Shown here: positions 54,026-62,362 of the stretch, in pieces
Layout: each line of letters begins with the position of its first letter
How positions within the stretch are numbered: position 1 is the stretch's first letter
Assembly: GCF_008180415.1 (NCBI RefSeq)
Contig: NZ_VTEI01000006.1
Location: 263,009 to 325,370 of the forward strand
Source of the DNA: Rossellomorea vietnamensis
GTDB lineage: Bacteria; Bacillota; Bacilli; Bacillales; Bacillaceae_B
Length of the DNA stretch: 62,362 nt
Direction: 5' to 3'
Notes under the pieces: generated by a model
Databases searched by the model: none
Told to the model about the DNA's origin: nothing
What the model saw: only the letters and a program-made list of their open reading frames with translations
Translations under genes and position numbers: made by a program

Positions 54026-55645
54026 TCATATTGAGATGACTTTGTGTTTTCCATCAAACTCCATAGGAAGTTCCATCAAGCCCTTTACAAAACTCTCCCC
54101 ATATCGATTCATGAAGTAATAAAGATTCCATAAGCGTTCCTGAGGAGCTCCTCCAGGTCTAAGGGAAGCCTCAATCCTTTCATATTTGCCCAGCCGCAAC
54201 TGATGTTTGCTTTGAAGGGAATGATTGGTTTTGAGTCTCAGATATTCGAATTGCTGCTTGTGAAATGACAGGTTTTTTTCAATAATATTCTCCAAGCCCT
54301 TATCAACAGCGGAAGCTTTCGGCAAGATGCCTTCATAGGAAGCCATAAGCATTCTTTCAGCCTCATTTATCCTGCTTTCAAGGTCAGCATCTCTCACTGA
54401 TTCCCAATATTGAAGTTTCTCCCTTTCCACACCATCCTTCAGGACAGCATCAAGAGAAAGGCTGAGTTCATCAGCGTTTCTTTTAACATCCCTCTCCAGA
54501 ATGGTCAAATTCAGACGGGGAACAATAGGCGGCATTTTGTTTCCAGCCCACTCGAAGGCCCGTTTCAATTCACCCCAATAGGCGATTTCACCAGGACCGG
54601 CTATAAAAGCTAGGGTAGGAAAGAGCCACTCCTGCATCAATGGACGGGTGACCACGTTGTTACTGAAGCGGTGCGGTTCTGAATCAAGAATCTCTTCAAG
54701 CTGGCCAAGGGTATAGTGTATCTCGCCATTTTTACCCCTGAAAACATCCCCCTCCCGTTCTAAGAGAATCCGTTCACCATTTTCATTAATGAACAGATTG
54801 GCAGCAGCAGCTTTCATCTCTATGGTAAGAGGAAAACCGTTTTCGGAGATAATGCTTTGTTGTTCTCTCACTTTTTCTAAGATGATTTCGCTGCCTTCGA
54901 TCAGGTGATGGAAATAAGGTTTTTCCAACTCCCTTAATGGAGGATAGGCTGAATCAATGATAAGCAGGCCATAGTCCTTGAAAAGAGACATAATGATGCT
55001 GCTGAAAAAGTCTACAATGGTTTCAGAGCGCCCAATGGCGTCGTCCAAATCCCTCAATAGTCCATTCGTGAACTCTGTTTCGCCAAAATGGCGGATAACC
55101 TGATTGACCCATTTGCGCATCGTTTCTTTATTAAAAGTGAACTCGCTGGCCATTCTCTTATCAGTCGCTCTTTCAGGATAACCCGTCTTTTCCAGCTTTC
55201 CATTCTGTTCAACGAACACATGATTGATTTCCTGGTAATCATGATCCTCGCCGGCAATCCAGAAGATAGGAATAACCGGATAGTTCAATTTATCTTCCTG
55301 TTCCTTCGCAAGTTTTATTATGGAAATGACCTTATGTATAGTATAGAGGGGCCCCGTCAACAATCCAGCCTGCTGGCCGCCGATGACCACAACGGCGTCT
55401 TCTTTAAGCCTTTTCATAGATCTTTCAACTTCGCCGCTCGAAGGGAAGGGTTTCATGTACCCTTCGATCACTTCCACTAAAGCTTCCCGCGGGAAGTCCC
55501 TTAGGTTAATATCTTTGACCCTGTCCGCATACAAGCCGGGTTCATCAAGGTTGTAATGAAAAAAAGAAGTAACCGGTGGTTCCTGTTGTATGTATAATGA
55601 AGCAAAACGATTTGTTGCTGGAATATATAAGCTTTCCAGTTCCAT
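54026..55645 (-). CDS. bshC: Bacillithiol biosynthesis cysteine-adding enzyme BshC
   Basis: Last step of bacillithiol synthesis, adding cysteine to GlcN-malate. The family has a Rossmann-like fold; visible conserved blocks are VVIGGQQAGLLTGPLYTIHK, IPIFWIAGEDHDYQEINHVF and NVVTRPLMQEWLFPTLAFIAGPGEIAYW. The ATG at 55645 has AAAGGAG 9 bp upstream; an in-frame TTG 24 bp before is less likely. 539 aa is the usual length. Order panE-bshC-mraZ matches B. subtilis, with a DUF3397 gene between. Confidence 0.95.
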   Translation of the reverse strand: MELESLYIPATNRFASLYIQQEPPVTSFFHYNLDEPGLYADRVKDINLRDFPREALVEVIEGYMKPFPSSGEVERSMKRLKEDAVVVIGGQQAGLLTGPLYTIHKVISIIKLAKEQEDKLNYPVIPIFWIAGEDHDYQEINHVFVEQNGKLEKTGYPERATDKRMASEFTFNKETMRKWVNQVIRHFGETEFTNGLLRDLDDAIGRSETIVDFFSSIIMSLFKDYGLLIIDSAYPPLRELEKPYFHHLIEGSEIILEKVREQQSIISENGFPLTIEMKAAAANLFINENGERILLEREGDVFRGKNGEIHYTLGQLEEILDSEPHRFSNNVVTRPLMQEWLFPTLAFIAGPGEIAYWGELKRAFEWAGNKMPPIVPRLNLTILERDVKRNADELSLSLDAVLKDGVEREKLQYWESVRDADLESRINEAERMLMASYEGILPKASAVDKGLENIIEKNLSFHKQQFEYLRLKTNHSLQSKHQLRLGKYERIEASLRPGGAPQERLWNLYYFMNRYGESFVKGLMELPMEFDGKHKVISI

Positions 55646-55869
55646 ATTAAATGACTCCTTTTCTTCCAACTTCTACTGTTCGTAGTATAGCATTCCACGA
55701 CAGTAAAAGGAAAAAACTTGCCTGAATGGTTTGTTGTTAAAGCTTTTTATCAGTTTTGTCTTTCATATTTGACGTGCCTGAGAAAACAACAGCTGCCTAA
55801 ATGTGACTATTCCCTGCCAATGTATGATGTGATTCACCCTTATACTGTACCCAGCCGCTTCATATCCCA

Positions 55870-56256
55870 TTAGAAGGTTTGGATAATCCTTGAAGCTACA
55901 CCGTAAAAAAGGAGAAGAATGTAGGCTGTCGAGAACAGCAGAAAGTTAAGTCTCCAGCCGCTTTTGAGGACATGCCGAAACACAATCTCCTCTTTGATTT
56001 TCCAATGAATTACCGACAGAATGCCGGTACTGATCAGCAGTACAAGAATAAGAACCCAAAACAGCGATTTATCCCAGATGGCCTGGATGATAAAATGAAC
56101 CGAGAAAATTAAGAGGAAGGTCGTAAAATTGACAGCTGCATTCACAGCTCTTCTATGGCTGCCAGTTAATTGTTTCATAATCACGAATGAGGAAAAGTAT
56201 CCCAGAAAAGGAATAAGAGTAAAGACAGCAACAAAACTGGAGAATATGGTAGACAA
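55870..56256 (-). CDS. DUF3397 family membrane protein
   Basis: 128-aa protein with four hydrophobic helices (about 5-25, 42-60, 66-84, 103-122), matching the pattern of DUF3397 proteins common in Bacillaceae; function unknown. It begins with TTG at 56256 directly after the panE stop, with GGGAGG 9 bp upstream, so it is probably translated from the panE transcript. About 225 bp separate it from bshC. Confidence 0.75.
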   Translation of the reverse strand: MSTIFSSFVAVFTLIPFLGYFSSFVIMKQLTGSHRRAVNAAVNFTTFLLIFSVHFIIQAIWDKSLFWVLILVLLISTGILSVIHWKIKEEIVFRHVLKSGWRLNFLLFSTAYILLLFYGVASRIIQTF

Positions 56257-57150
56257 CTATTCTTTCCTCCCTTCATGATCCATCCCTTTAACCATTTTAT
56301 ACAGAACTGGGATTACACTCAGCCGCATTTCGCATTGCTCGGCTTTTTCTAAGGCCGCTCCCAAAATAGCTTCTATCTCTGTCGGTCTTTTAGCACTGAT
56401 GTCTGCCAGCATGGATGAAGTGTTTTCCCCGGTCCTGCAGGCGATAGTTTTTATTTCGTCAAATCCGATGACTCCATTGAGTTTGGGATATAAAAGGAGG
56501 ATCTCTTCGAAGACTGCTTTAGCAAGAGCCTCATACTCAGTAATTTCTAATAAACGTCCATTCCTGACTCCCAGAACAGCTGTCAGTGGATTAATAACCG
56601 CATTGACGGCAAGCTTCTCTAAAAGCATCACTTCATAATCCGGCTGCATCTCGATTGGAAAATCAACGCTGCTGCGCGAAAGCTCCATCAGCCTTTCTCC
56701 GTTCCCCCTGTAAACAGCTGCGTTTGTCCTGCCCTTCCCCTTGTGGGCAACCGCTTGATCCGATTCCTTAAGAGCACCATGTTCCACCGTCCCAACATAA
56801 ATATGCTCATGGGGCAGTTTATCCAGGAGTTTCAAATGGCCGATTCCGTTCTGAAGAAACAGCAGGGAGACCCCGGAAGGAATATTCTTTAATACTTCAT
56901 ATAGATCATTTAAGTGATATTGTTTGACAGCCACAATGATTAGATCCTGTTCAGTCATGTTCTTCATTTCTGCCGAAGCCCTAATAAAGGTGGCTGCACA
57001 GGAATCTCCTTCACGAAGAGTAATGCCCTTATTATTAAGGGTCTCAGCCTGTTCTAGTCTCTTCACATAAAGGGTAACATCGTTATTTTTACCAAGATAG
57101 GCTGCAAAGAGCAGGCCGATTGCCCCTCCGCCGATAATTCCAACTCTCAT
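56257..57150 (-). CDS. panE: 2-dehydropantoate 2-reductase (ketopantoate reductase)
   Basis: NADPH-dependent reduction of ketopantoate to pantoate, a step in vitamin B5 and CoA synthesis. The Rossmann motif GIIGGGAIGLLFA opens the protein (residues 4-16), LLEKLAVNAVINPLTAV carries the substrate-binding Lys and Asn, and ARI- or KRPTEIEAILGA is the C-terminal signature. 297 aa. In B. subtilis this position is ylbQ. The ATG follows GGAGATTGG. Confidence 0.92.
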   Translation of the reverse strand: MRVGIIGGGAIGLLFAAYLGKNNDVTLYVKRLEQAETLNNKGITLREGDSCAATFIRASAEMKNMTEQDLIIVAVKQYHLNDLYEVLKNIPSGVSLLFLQNGIGHLKLLDKLPHEHIYVGTVEHGALKESDQAVAHKGKGRTNAAVYRGNGERLMELSRSSVDFPIEMQPDYEVMLLEKLAVNAVINPLTAVLGVRNGRLLEITEYEALAKAVFEEILLLYPKLNGVIGFDEIKTIACRTGENTSSMLADISAKRPTEIEAILGAALEKAEQCEMRLSVIPVLYKMVKGMDHEGRKE

Positions 57151-57291
57151 CCAATCTCCTCTATCCGTTCATTCTGGTTAATATTACTAATAACATTCTA
57201 CCATTGCGCCCTAGGTGAGAAAATAGCTTTAGGCCATTCTTACTCATTTTTCAAACTTAAAATCTCCACAAACAAAAAAATCACTCTATCA

Positions 57292-57653
57292 AAGGCTGGT
57301 TTCCGCATACATTGGGGCTTTCGGAAGTATCCTAAAGCCGTTTTCCCACCTGGATACTAAAGGATTTCTCTCTAATTGGGGAGAGCAGCTTTATTCTATT
57401 CATGATTAACAGGGTATTTCGGTGAATTATGGATGTTTTTTCCGGAATGAAGTTTACGAAAGGCTCTTTTTGTAAACTTTGTTGTTATCTGATACTAATT
57501 CCGAAAAACTAACCATGTTAAGAGAGGTAAAACTGGTAACGATGAAAAGAAAAGAGCTGCTCTCCCTCGATAAAAGATAAAACTCTTAGTATCCGGGGGA
57601 AAATCCGGCTCTTGGGATTTTTCTGAAGCAACAATATATGCGAAAACAGCCTT
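57292..57653. repeat. 362-bp inverted-repeat element
   Basis: The left arm begins AAGGCTGGTTTCCGCATACATTG and runs about 125 bp; the right arm, reverse complemented, reads AAGGCTGTTTTCGCATATATTG and then GGATACTAA and GGGAGAGCAGCT in the same order as the left arm. The arms are separated by about 115 bp containing GGCTCTTTTTGTAAACTTTG. It encodes no protein, so it looks like a non-autonomous, MITE-like element. Single arms occur at 59378-59500 and 40830-40932. Confidence 0.75.
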
Positions 57654-57732
57654 ACGAAAAGAGCCTCTTCAAATAATAAGTTCGTTATATCCAGCAATAA
57701 ATGTGCACCTTGTTATTTTTCCAATTGTCCAT

Positions 57733-57775
57733 CAAAAAAGGGTTAACCCAGATCATAATCTGAAGGCTAACCCCT
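57733..57775 (-). terminator. Intrinsic terminator after the acyl-CoA carboxylase operon
   Basis: Minus-strand GGGTTAGCC, then CAGAT, pairs with ATCTG, then GGTTAACCC, followed by TTTTTT. Confidence 0.88.
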
Positions 57776-57781
57776 GGGCCG

Positions 57782-59320
57782 TTAGACCGGGTATACCGGA
57801 TGCTTCCTTGAGCTGAATTCTACTTCTTTTGTTTCATTAATTTTATAGCGCTCGATAAGGACACTGCGTAATTCATTAGGTCCCGTAATTTCATCAACAA
57901 TCATTTCTGAAGCAAGTTTGTAAATATCGATATGCTCTTTATACTCTTTCTGTTTTTCTTGAACATAAGCAATACGTTCTTTTGGATCTTCGATTGCCTG
58001 AATCTTATTGGAATACACTGCATTCACAGCAGCTTCCGGACCCATTACAGCTATCTGTGCGGTTGGGAGAGCAATACAGACATCCGGCTCAAAAGCCGGT
58101 CCAGCCATTGCATAAAGACCTGCACCATATGCTTTTCTGACAATCACAGAAATTTTGGGAACCGTAGCGGAACTCATTGCAGCAATCAGCTTCGCTCCGT
58201 GCCTGATAATCCCTGCTCTTTCTACTTTCGTGCCGATCATGAAGCCCGGTACATCCGCCAGGAAAAGAAGCGGGATTGAAAAGGCATCACACAAAGTAAT
58301 GAATTTTGCGGCTTTATCAGCTGAATCTACAAAAAGCACTCCGCCTTTCACTTTCGGCTGGTTGGCAATGATTCCAACTGGTTTCCCATCGATACGGGCA
58401 AAACCGGTCACAAGCTCCTGTGCAAATAACTTCTTCATCTCAAAAAAGCTTCCTTCATCAATCAGAGCATCAATACATTCGTACATATCAAATGGTGCAT
58501 TTTGATGTTCCGGAATGATCTGCTCCAATGTCCTGCCTTCTTTTGGTTTTACCCCTTCGCCAGCGGCAGGCTTTTGAAGATAGTTTGACGGGAAGTAAGT
58601 CAAATAGTTTTTAGCAGCTTCGATTGCCTCTTCTTCGGAATAGGCGAGCATGTCACCCACACCGCTGATCGAACAGTGCATTCTGGCACCGCCCATTTCT
58701 TCAAGTGTCACTTTTTCACCAATGACCTTTTCCGCCATCCGAGGCGATCCAAGATACATAGAGGCATTGCCGTCCACCATGACGACGATATCACAGAAAG
58801 CCGGTATGTATGCTCCGCCTGCAGCGGATGGTCCAAATAGTAAACAGATTTGCGGCACCATACCTGACATTTTTACTTGATTGTGAAAAATTTTCCCTGC
58901 TCCTCTTCGGTTAGGAAACATTTCGAGCTGATCCGTGATCCTGGCCCCAGCCGAGTCGACCAAGTACAGAATCGGCACTTTCAAGTTCAGGGCAGTCTCC
59001 TGGATACGGATGATTTTCTCTACAGTCCTAGCTCCCCATGAACCTGCTTTCACTGTAGAATCATTTGCCATCACGCAAACAGTTCTGCCGCCGATTTTAC
59101 CAGTTGCTGTCACTACTCCATCAGCAGGAAGCCCCTCTTCCTGGCAATTGGCAAACATGCCGTCTTCCTGATACTCCCCATGATCGAACAGCAGGTTTAA
59201 TCGATCTCTAACAAAAAGTTTATTTTGCTCCTTAAGCTTTTCATGATATTTCTGCTGCCCGCCGCTGGATATTTTCTCCCTTTTCTCTTCCAGTACATGT
59301 TCATAGGTTTTCTGAGACAT
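57782..59320 (-). CDS. Acyl-CoA carboxylase, carboxyltransferase subunit
   Basis: 512-aa carboxyltransferase of the propionyl/methylcrotonyl-CoA carboxylase beta family (YngE-like in B. subtilis). It has two crotonase-type halves: acyl-CoA-binding oxyanion region GPSAAGGAYIPAF and the biotin-site region RKAYGAGLYAMAG. ATG 59320 follows AAAGGGGG. With the two upstream genes it makes a three-component biotin-dependent carboxylase. The acyl-CoA substrate (propionyl, methylcrotonyl or other) cannot be settled from sequence. Confidence 0.88.
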   Translation of the reverse strand: MSQKTYEHVLEEKREKISSGGQQKYHEKLKEQNKLFVRDRLNLLFDHGEYQEDGMFANCQEEGLPADGVVTATGKIGGRTVCVMANDSTVKAGSWGARTVEKIIRIQETALNLKVPILYLVDSAGARITDQLEMFPNRRGAGKIFHNQVKMSGMVPQICLLFGPSAAGGAYIPAFCDIVVMVDGNASMYLGSPRMAEKVIGEKVTLEEMGGARMHCSISGVGDMLAYSEEEAIEAAKNYLTYFPSNYLQKPAAGEGVKPKEGRTLEQIIPEHQNAPFDMYECIDALIDEGSFFEMKKLFAQELVTGFARIDGKPVGIIANQPKVKGGVLFVDSADKAAKFITLCDAFSIPLLFLADVPGFMIGTKVERAGIIRHGAKLIAAMSSATVPKISVIVRKAYGAGLYAMAGPAFEPDVCIALPTAQIAVMGPEAAVNAVYSNKIQAIEDPKERIAYVQEKQKEYKEHIDIYKLASEMIVDEITGPNELRSVLIERYKINETKEVEFSSRKHPVYPV

Positions 59321-59758
59321 AGAAAATCCCCCTTTATTTCATTTGCGCTGCTTCTTCGGAAATTATTGTTTTAAAAACAAGCTGTTTTCGCATACATTGT
59401 AGCTTTTGGGAAAATCCCAAGAGCCGGGTTCCCCCCATGGATACTAAAGATTTTCTCTCTATTCGGGAAGAGTAGCTCTTTACATGATTACCAGGTTATA
59501 CATATGAATTATGGTTATTACTTCTGGAACTAGAATCAAGTAGCAGCAAAAGGCTGTATACCTAGCCCCCTGTTTACAAAGGCTGCAGCTGCTTTTATAA
59601 GGAATGGAACTTTCCACCAGCGCCAGGGCTGAGCTGGGAGGGCGTTTAACCCCATACCCCCAGCGGCCTCTCAGCGACGTAAGAATAGTAGAGCTAGCTG
59701 CATAGTGATACAACTTTCTCCTGGATAACAGCCCTATCTTACACCCTTACACCCAACC
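59321..59758. other. Gap inside the carboxylase operon
   Basis: 438 bp between the biotin carrier gene and the carboxyltransferase gene, without a supported gene. It holds a repeat arm (59378-59500) and GC-rich short inverted repeats near 59620-59680. The 77-codon minus-strand frame there lacks a ribosome site. Confidence 0.6.
59378..59500. repeat. Solo arm of the inverted-repeat element
   Basis: GCTGTTTTCGCATACATTG, GGATACTAAAGATTTTCTC and GGGAAGAGTAGCTCTT follow the same order as the left arm at 57292. Only one arm is present. Confidence 0.7.
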
Positions 59759-59971
59759 TTATTCGAATGTAATCAGAACATCTCCCTCGTTGACAAAGTC
59801 TCCGACATTCACTTTTATTTCAGCAACCTTGCCCGCCGCTTCGGCTTCTACCGGAATTTCCATTTTCATGGATTCAAGCATAAGGACGGCCTCCCCGCTG
59901 CTGACTTCCGTACCGCTTTCAACCAACACATTTAATACTGTTCCTGCCATTGATGCTGTAATTTCTTTCAT
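59759..59971 (-). CDS. Biotin carboxyl carrier protein (acyl-CoA carboxylase)
   Basis: 70-aa free-standing biotinyl domain (YngHB-like). The biotinylated Lys36 is in [14 protein letters not shown]; the surrounding beta-barrel is complete and the protein ends in [11 protein letters not shown] 59971 follows AAGGAGG. It sits 27 bp after the biotin carboxylase gene, so the two are cotranscribed. Confidence 0.92.
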   Translation of the reverse strand: MKEITASMAGTVLNVLVESGTEVSSGEAVLMLESMKMEIPVEAEAAGKVAEIKVNVGDFVNEGDVLITFE

Positions 59972-59998
59972 ATTCTTGTTCCTCCTTAGAAATCGATG

Positions 59999-61345
59999 TT
60001 AGTTATTTACAGGTTTCCTAGAGCTCAGCCACGCTGTATTATACGACCCGTCTTGGAAACTCTCTTCTTTAAGTACATCCCTGAATAAAGGAATGTTTGT
60101 CTTGACACCCTGAATATCTGTGTCTTCAAAAAACTTTAACGCTTCCTCAATGCAGTCTTCACGTGTGCTTCCACTGATGATGACTTTCGAAATCATTGGA
60201 TCGTAAAAGGGCGTTATGTTATTTCCCTGTTCATACCCGCTGTCTATCCTGACATTTTTAGCGGTCCCCCATTTGATGGACGATATATTGCCAGGTGAAG
60301 GGAAAAAGGTTTTGGGATCTTCTGCATACACACGAAACTCCAGCGCATGGCCTTCGTTTCTTACACCTTCCTGACTTGAAATAGGAAGTTCCTCTCCCCT
60401 GCTGACAAGAATCTGCCATTTAACCAAATCCAGATTTGTGATACTTTCCGTAACCGGGTGCTCAACCTGCAGCCTCGTGTTCATTTCAAGAAAATAGAAA
60501 TTCTCTTCGTTATCCACAATGAATTCGACTGTTCCGGCGTTCACATAATTTACTGCCTTTCCTGCCCTTATAGCAGCATCGAACATTTTCTCCTTAGCCC
60601 CACTCGATAATTGTGGAGAAGGTGCTTCTTCGATGACTTTTTGGTTCCGCCTTTGTACTGAACAATTTCTTTCGAATAAATGAATGATGTTACCTTTTTC
60701 ATCTCCGAATATTTGGACCTCTATGTGTCTTGCATTGTCTATACATTTTTCCAGAAAAACTTCATCATGGCCGAAATATGCCTTGGCCCTGTTTTTTGTA
60801 GAATCAAAGCTTTGAACGAGCGCTTGCTCATCGCTGCAACGGATCATGCCGATGCCGCCCCCGCCGCTGCTGGCTTTCAACATGACAGGATAACCGATAG
60901 ATTCCGCCACAGCCTTAGCCTCTTCGATGGAAGCTACTCCACCTTCGCTTCCGGGAACAACAGGTACATTCGCCGCAATCATTGTTTTTCTTGCAGCAAC
61001 CTTGTCTCCCATCATTTCCATCACTTCCGCTGACGGTCCGATAAATGTTATGCCCCTGTCCCTAGTCTTTCTTGCAAAATCACTGTTTTCAGATAATAAC
61101 CCATACCCGGGATGAATCCCATCTGCTTCTTCCCTTTCAGCAATTTCCAGAATGGCATCGCTTTTCAAGTATGATTTATTTACAGGCGGTTCTCCTATAC
61201 GGAATGCACTGTCTGCTTCAGCCACATAAGGCATATCTTTATCAGCATCTGAATAGATTGCTATAGTTTTGATCCCCATATTTTTGCACGTCCGAATGAT
61301 TCTTGATGCAATTTCTCCCCTGTTTGCCACTAAAATCTTCTGCAC
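59999..61345 (-). CDS. Biotin carboxylase subunit (acyl-CoA carboxylase)
   Basis: 448-aa ATP-grasp enzyme that carboxylates biotin (YngH-like, AccC family). N-terminal VANRGEIASRIIRTCKNMGI, the glycine-rich ATP loop KASSGGGGIGM, and the catalytic EMNTRLQVEHPVTE are visible. It starts with GTG at 61345 after AAGGGGAT. It heads the carboxylase operon and is divergent from ylbP. The housekeeping AccC is expected elsewhere; this is a second, probably degradative, system. Confidence 0.92.
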   Translation of the reverse strand: MQKILVANRGEIASRIIRTCKNMGIKTIAIYSDADKDMPYVAEADSAFRIGEPPVNKSYLKSDAILEIAEREEADGIHPGYGLLSENSDFARKTRDRGITFIGPSAEVMEMMGDKVAARKTMIAANVPVVPGSEGGVASIEEAKAVAESIGYPVMLKASSGGGGIGMIRCSDEQALVQSFDSTKNRAKAYFGHDEVFLEKCIDNARHIEVQIFGDEKGNIIHLFERNCSVQRRNQKVIEEAPSPQLSSGAKEKMFDAAIRAGKAVNYVNAGTVEFIVDNEENFYFLEMNTRLQVEHPVTESITNLDLVKWQILVSRGEELPISSQEGVRNEGHALEFRVYAEDPKTFFPSPGNISSIKWGTAKNVRIDSGYEQGNNITPFYDPMISKVIISGSTREDCIEEALKFFEDTDIQGVKTNIPLFRDVLKEESFQDGSYNTAWLSSRKPVNN

Positions 61346-61423
61346 AACATATCCCCTTTCTTGTCCATGAATGAGTATTCTAGTATTAGTTTTCTACAAA
61401 AAACCAAAAATTCCTTCTTAATC

Positions 61424-61437
61424 TGCAAACGCTTTCT
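61424..61437 (-). promoter_or_regulatory. cre-like site upstream of the acyl-CoA carboxylase operon
   Basis: Minus-strand AGAAAGCGTTTGCA matches the CcpA consensus TGWAANCGNTNWCA at 12 of 14 positions. It lies about 80 bp upstream of the first gene and could give glucose repression. Confidence 0.5.
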
Positions 61438-61599
61438 TTATTAAGTGCAGAATTTTTTGTATTTTTGTTATATAATGATAATATCATAATCTACTCACAT
61501 AGTATCAAATGAAAAGAGATATTATCCTCTTTCCGTTTGATTATATTCGTTCAGCAAAGAAGCTAAACACCTAATTCAATTGCTCAGGAGGTACCGTTT

Positions 61600-62076
61600 A
61601 TGACAGTAAAAGTTGAGAAACTAAAAGTAAATTACAAAACTCTGGAAGAATTCAAGAAATTTAAAGAGTATGGTGTTCAGGAGCTATCCATGATGGAGGA
61701 CCTGGAGTCCAATATCATCGAAAATAACAGTGAGTCTCCCTTCTACGGAATTTACTTCGGAGACACTCTTATCGCGCGCATGAGCCTCTATCAAAGAGAT
61801 TCGGGCAATGACCAATATTTTGATCCCCCGCAAAATTACCTTGAACTCTGGAAGTTGGAAGTCCTTCCGGCACATCAGGGAAAAGGATACGGAAAAGTTC
61901 TGGTGGATTTCGCCAAAAGCTTCAATGCGGCAATTAAAACTAATCCCAGAATTCAATCTCATGGTTTTTGGGAAAAAATGGGTTTCGAAAAGGTTACCTA
62001 CGATATGGAAAGAGACTTGGGACAAAATCCGCTCATCTGGCTTCCTGAAGGTGTCCATGAGCAAAAACATTCCTAA
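61600..62076 (+). CDS. ylbP: GNAT-family acetyltransferase YlbP
   Basis: 158-aa protein closely resembling B. subtilis YlbP (EFKKFKEYGVQELSMMEDL, SPFYGIYFGDTLIARMSLYQ), a predicted N-acetyltransferase. The acetyl-CoA-binding motif is VLPAHQGKGYGKVLVDFA (Q/R-x-x-G-x-G/A). The ATG follows CAGGAGGTA. Substrate unknown. It is one of two full plus-strand genes; a group II intron lies 10 bp after its stop. Confidence 0.92.
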   Translation: MTVKVEKLKVNYKTLEEFKKFKEYGVQELSMMEDLESNIIENNSESPFYGIYFGDTLIARMSLYQRDSGNDQYFDPPQNYLELWKLEVLPAHQGKGYGKVLVDFAKSFNAAIKTNPRIQSHGFWEKMGFEKVTYDMERDLGQNPLIWLPEGVHEQKHS

Positions 62077-62086
62077 AAGTTTATAA

Positions 62087-62362
62087 ATCGAGTAGGAGGG
62101 GGTGACTAACCCCCGACCTCTCACACCACCGTACGTACCGTTCGGTATACGGCGGTTTCAATTAAGTCAAACGCAAAGTTTGATATCTCATAAGCAGACT
62201 CTTGAGCCCTTGATTCGACCAGTATTGGTTATCAAGGGCTCTATCTAAGATGGGGCTTTTAGCGATACGCCAATAACCCAACCTAGTATTTGCCCATTCC
62301 CAAGCCTTGTTAGTTTGTATTCCTAACTTCGTTAGGTTTCTATGTTTTGTTTTAACTTTCTT
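62087..62362 (-). mobile_element. Group II intron, 3' end (runs off window)
   Basis: The minus strand shows the end of a maturase gene, then domain V (62125-62156; ACCGCCGTA and TACGGTGGT stem, GAAC tetraloop, CG bulge, CGC-type triad) and domain VI (62090-62122), in which GAGAGG pairs with CCTACTC leaving a bulged A. The intron would end ...CTCGAT at 62087, a typical AY end seven nucleotides after the bulged A. Only the last 276 bp are present. Confidence 0.85.
62162..62362 (-). CDS. ltrA: Group II intron reverse transcriptase/maturase, C-terminal fragment (runs off window)
   Basis: 66 codons up to a TAA at 62162-62164. The translation contains NKAWEWANTRLGYWRIAKSP and SLLMRYQTL, which match the C-terminal end of LtrA-type intron-encoded proteins. 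The reverse transcriptase domain lies outside the window. It is placed within the intron on the minus strand, upstream of domain V, as expected. Confidence 0.88.
   Translation of the reverse strand, partial: KKVKTKHRNLTKLGIQTNKAWEWANTRLGYWRIAKSPILDRALDNQYWSNQGLKSLLMRYQTLRLT

Larger units (their letters stand above)
57151..57781. other. Intergenic region between panE and the carboxyltransferase gene
   Basis: 631 bp without a gene, mostly occupied by an inverted-repeat element (57292-57653) and the terminator of the carboxylase operon (57733-57775). A promoter for panE-DUF3397-bshC should lie in the first 140 bp, but none is obvious. Confidence 0.6.

Noticed and set aside
59480..59713. 77-codon minus-strand frame in the carboxylase gap
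   Set aside because: Lies across repeat-derived and GC-rich inverted sequence, with no ribosome site.
61684..62124. 146-codon minus-strand frame
   Set aside because: Shadow of ylbP running into the intron end.

Overview
The window is a chromosomal segment of an endospore-forming member of the Bacillaceae. The evidence is the gene content and order (sigG, sigE, spoIIGA, spoVD, spoVE, remA, sepF, bacillithiol gene bshC, PyrR-controlled pyr operon). It matches the priA to ylbP block of Bacillus subtilis, read here mostly on the minus strand. Only rqcH and ylbP lie on the plus strand. I do not assign a genus.

Layout, left to right. (1) 1-7135: start of priA, then coaBC, rpoZ, gmk, remA, yloC and a P-type ATPase (yloB). 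(2) 7136-10014: a gap holding a large structured repeat, then divergent rqcH. (3) 10015-22110: pyrimidine operon transcribed pyrR-pyrP-pyrB-pyrC-carA-carB-pyrK-pyrD-pyrF-pyrE. It has a near-consensus promoter overlapping the end of rluD and three PyrR attenuators. (4) 22107-29283: rluD, lspA, a small unrecognised gene, ileS with an isoleucine T-box, divIVA, ylmH. (5) 29628-35140: ylmG, sepF, yggS-type gene, pgeF-type gene, ylmC, sigG, sigE, spoIIGA, with a spoIIG-type promoter (22-bp spacer). (6) 35317-53406: division and cell-wall cluster (transcription order mraZ, rsmH, ftsL, pbpB, spoVD, murE, a MurF-N-domain-like gene, mraY, murD, spoVE, gap, divIB, ylxW, ylxX, sbp, ftsA, ftsZ). (7) 54026-61345: bshC, a DUF3397-type membrane protein, panE and a three-gene biotin-dependent acyl-CoA carboxylase operon. 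(8) 61600-62362: ylbP and, 10 bp after its stop, the 3' end of a group II intron with the C-terminus of its maturase.

Most genes are ordinary. The points that stand out are: murG and murB are absent from between spoVE and divIB, where a 951-bp non-coding gap carries a terminator, a repeat arm and a 135-bp palindrome; a 147-aa protein resembling the N-terminal domain of MurF sits between murE and mraY, the place where complete murF sits in many bacteria; there are several families of structured intergenic repeats, with covarying stems in one, including a copy inside the pyrB leader; and there are two unrelated minisatellite-like tandem arrays (52-bp and 53-bp periods).

Start codons were adjusted where a ribosome-binding site and family alignment favour an internal start. 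Several spore and wall genes (sigE, sigG, spoIIGA, spoVE, murD) and ileS appear to start with TTG. All homology calls rest on remembered family sequences and visible motifs; no search was run.
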